A DNA stretch of 12,875 nucleotides from Candidatus Woesearchaeota archaeon (GTDB taxonomy: Archaea > Nanobdellota > Nanobdellia > Woesearchaeales > SM23-78). Where the stretch lies: NCBI GenBank assembly GCA_011372335.1, contig DRSY01000040.1, positions 1 to 12,875 of the forward strand, written 5' to 3'. This document shows, one piece after another, positions 11,819 to 12,875 of this stretch. The stretch's first letter is position 1; each line of letters opens with the position of its first letter. The position numbers and the translations under genes are program-made. The notes below the pieces were generated by a model. It did not search any database. It saw only the letters and a list, made by a program, of their open reading frames with translations, and was not told where the DNA came from.

Positions 11819-12859
11819 ATGCCCGAGGAAAACCTTAGCCTGCCAGAAGAGTTAAAGAAGTACGACCCTGAGAATATGAGGCAGATTATTCTTAACACTC
11901 CAATCCTAGCCGAGCAGGGTTACAGACTAGTAGAAGCAATTGATCTTAGCAGACTCAGAGAGAAATACACAGCGGTAATCATTGCTGGGATGGGCGGGTC
12001 TAGTATTGCAGGCTTACTCCTCCAAGCTTATCTTGCTGATGAGAAGCTCTCCCTGGCTGTTATCCAGGATTATAACCTGCCTTTATGGGCTGATAATAAA
12101 ACCCTAGTAGTTGCTTGTTCTTACTCCGGCAACACAGAAGAAACACTTAGTTGCTTTAAGGATGCTAGGAGGAAAAGCTGCGGCTTAGTTGCTGTTACAA
12201 CAGGTAACAAGCTAGGAGAGTATGCGCGGGTTTCAAGGATTCCAATAATAACCCTGCCTATTGGTTATCAGCCAAGAGCAGCAATGGCGATAGAGTTCTT
12301 TGCACTGCTAAGATTATTAGAGAAGCTAAGACTGGTTAAGAGCAGAGCTTCAGAAGTGCTCAGGCTAAAACAAGATATTAAGCCTAAGCTTCAGGCATTG
12401 GAGCGTAACGCCATGGTATTATCCGAGAAGCTGGTTAATAAGACCCCTATTATATATACTAGTAAGCGGTTTGAGGCGGTTGGTTATAGGTGGAAGTGTC
12501 AGTTCAATGAGAACGCTAAGGTAATGGCTTTTAATAATGTTCTCCCTGAGATGAATCATAACGAGATAGAAGGCTTTGAAAGCCTACAAGCAGCTTATCA
12601 CGCAATAATCCTCCGGTTTGAGGATGACCACAGGCGGATCCAGAAAAGGATGAGTCTTATAAAAGAAATAATGCTTAGGAAAGGCATTAGTGATACAGAG
12701 ATTGGTATCAGAGGACCTTCGCTGCTTAGCAAGCTCTTCTCAGCTATTCTCCTCGGAGACCTCACCAGTTATTACCTCGCTCTTAGGTTAAAGACGAATC
12801 CATCAGAAGTAAGGTTAATAGAGGATTTCAAAGAGAAACTCGGAGCCTACGTTGCTTGA
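11819..12859 (+). CDS. Bifunctional phosphoglucose/phosphomannose isomerase
   Basis: SIS-fold isomerase of the archaeal/Aeropyrum-type PGI/PMI family. It interconverts glucose-6-P or mannose-6-P with fructose-6-P in the cytoplasm, feeding glycolysis/gluconeogenesis and mannose activation. Phosphate-binding motifs are IAGMGGSSIAG (55-65) and SYSGNTEETL (101-110). QPRAAMAIEF (151-160) is the family signature. The catalytic region runs FNENAKVMAF to PEMNHNEIEGF, where E231 and H247 are the likely base and ring-opening histidine by analogy with the family. At 346 aa it is complete and slightly longer than the usual 300-340. The ATG is supported by the GAGGAG Shine-Dalgarno. With the RHH-fused nucleotidyltransferase it could supply activated sugars for the surface glycoprotein, although the two are not in one operon. 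Confidence 0.93.
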   Translation: MPEENLSLPEELKKYDPENMRQIILNTPILAEQGYRLVEAIDLSRLREKYTAVIIAGMGGSSIAGLLLQAYLADEKLSLAVIQDYNLPLWADNKTLVVACSYSGNTEETLSCFKDARRKSCGLVAVTTGNKLGEYARVSRIPIITLPIGYQPRAAMAIEFFALLRLLEKLRLVKSRASEVLRLKQDIKPKLQALERNAMVLSEKLVNKTPIIYTSKRFEAVGYRWKCQFNENAKVMAFNNVLPEMNHNEIEGFESLQAAYHAIILRFEDDHRRIQKRMSLIKEIMLRKGISDTEIGIRGPSLLSKLFSAILLGDLTSYYLALRLKTNPSEVRLIEDFKEKLGAYVA

Positions 12860-12875
12860 TTTAAGGCATAGAACA

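Overview
The window looks like chromosomal DNA from an archaeon. It carries an archaeal TFB, a beta-CASP RNase of the aCPSF2 type, a tRNA gene with a bulge-helix-bulge intron, an archaeal/eukaryal-type tRNA methylthiotransferase, a bifunctional PGI/PMI, a sequon-rich S-layer-like glycoprotein and many TATA-box promoters 20-35 nt upstream of starts. Short genes, tight packing, a tRNA overlapping a CDS, a minimal tRNA intron and a single-domain alkyltransferase fit a small-genome DPANN-type lineage (Woesearchaeota/Pacearchaeota-like). That lineage call is an inference from gene style, not from a marker phylogeny.

Layout. 88-1365 (+): beta-CASP RNase. 1396-3195, all minus: tRNA-Arg(GCG) with a 12-nt intron, a stand-alone MnmD-type tRNA methyltransferase whose stop codon lies inside the tRNA gene, a six-span membrane protein, and a prepilin-like protein. 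3458-4375 (+): TFB, behind a promoter with nested inverted repeats. 4474-5678 (-): a minimal O6-alkylguanine alkyltransferase downstream of a ribbon-helix-helix/sugar-nucleotidyltransferase fusion. 5679-5989: a 311-nt promoter region with repeats. 5990-6097 (+): an unrecognised 35-aa gene. 6195-7457 (-): e-MtaB tRNA methylthiotransferase. 7494-11438 (-): a two-gene cell-surface operon, with an S-layer-like glycoprotein first and a membrane-anchored protein with cytoplasmic helical repeats second. 11448-11818: a 371-nt AT-rich gap with a candidate orphan transcription unit. 11819-12859 (+): PGI/PMI.

Themes. Three items concern tRNA: the tRNA itself, MnmD and e-MtaB. Cell-envelope supply may link PGI/PMI (sugar phosphates), the nucleotidyltransferase (activated sugars) and a glycoprotein with about 50 N-glycosylation sequons. 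Promoters fall in two classes. The RNase, MnmD, six-span protein and e-MtaB have a TATA box placed for leaderless or nearly leaderless mRNAs. TFB, the RHH fusion, the 35-aa gene, the S-layer gene and PGI/PMI have leaders with G-rich Shine-Dalgarno tracts. The points most worth checking are the RHH-nucleotidyltransferase fusion with its upstream direct repeats, the tRNA (minimal intron, A19-U56 elbow pair, CDS overlap), the 35-aa gene with alternating complementary C5/G5 tracts, and the orphan unit near 11560-11702. I see no obvious defence island, CRISPR array, IS element or integrase.
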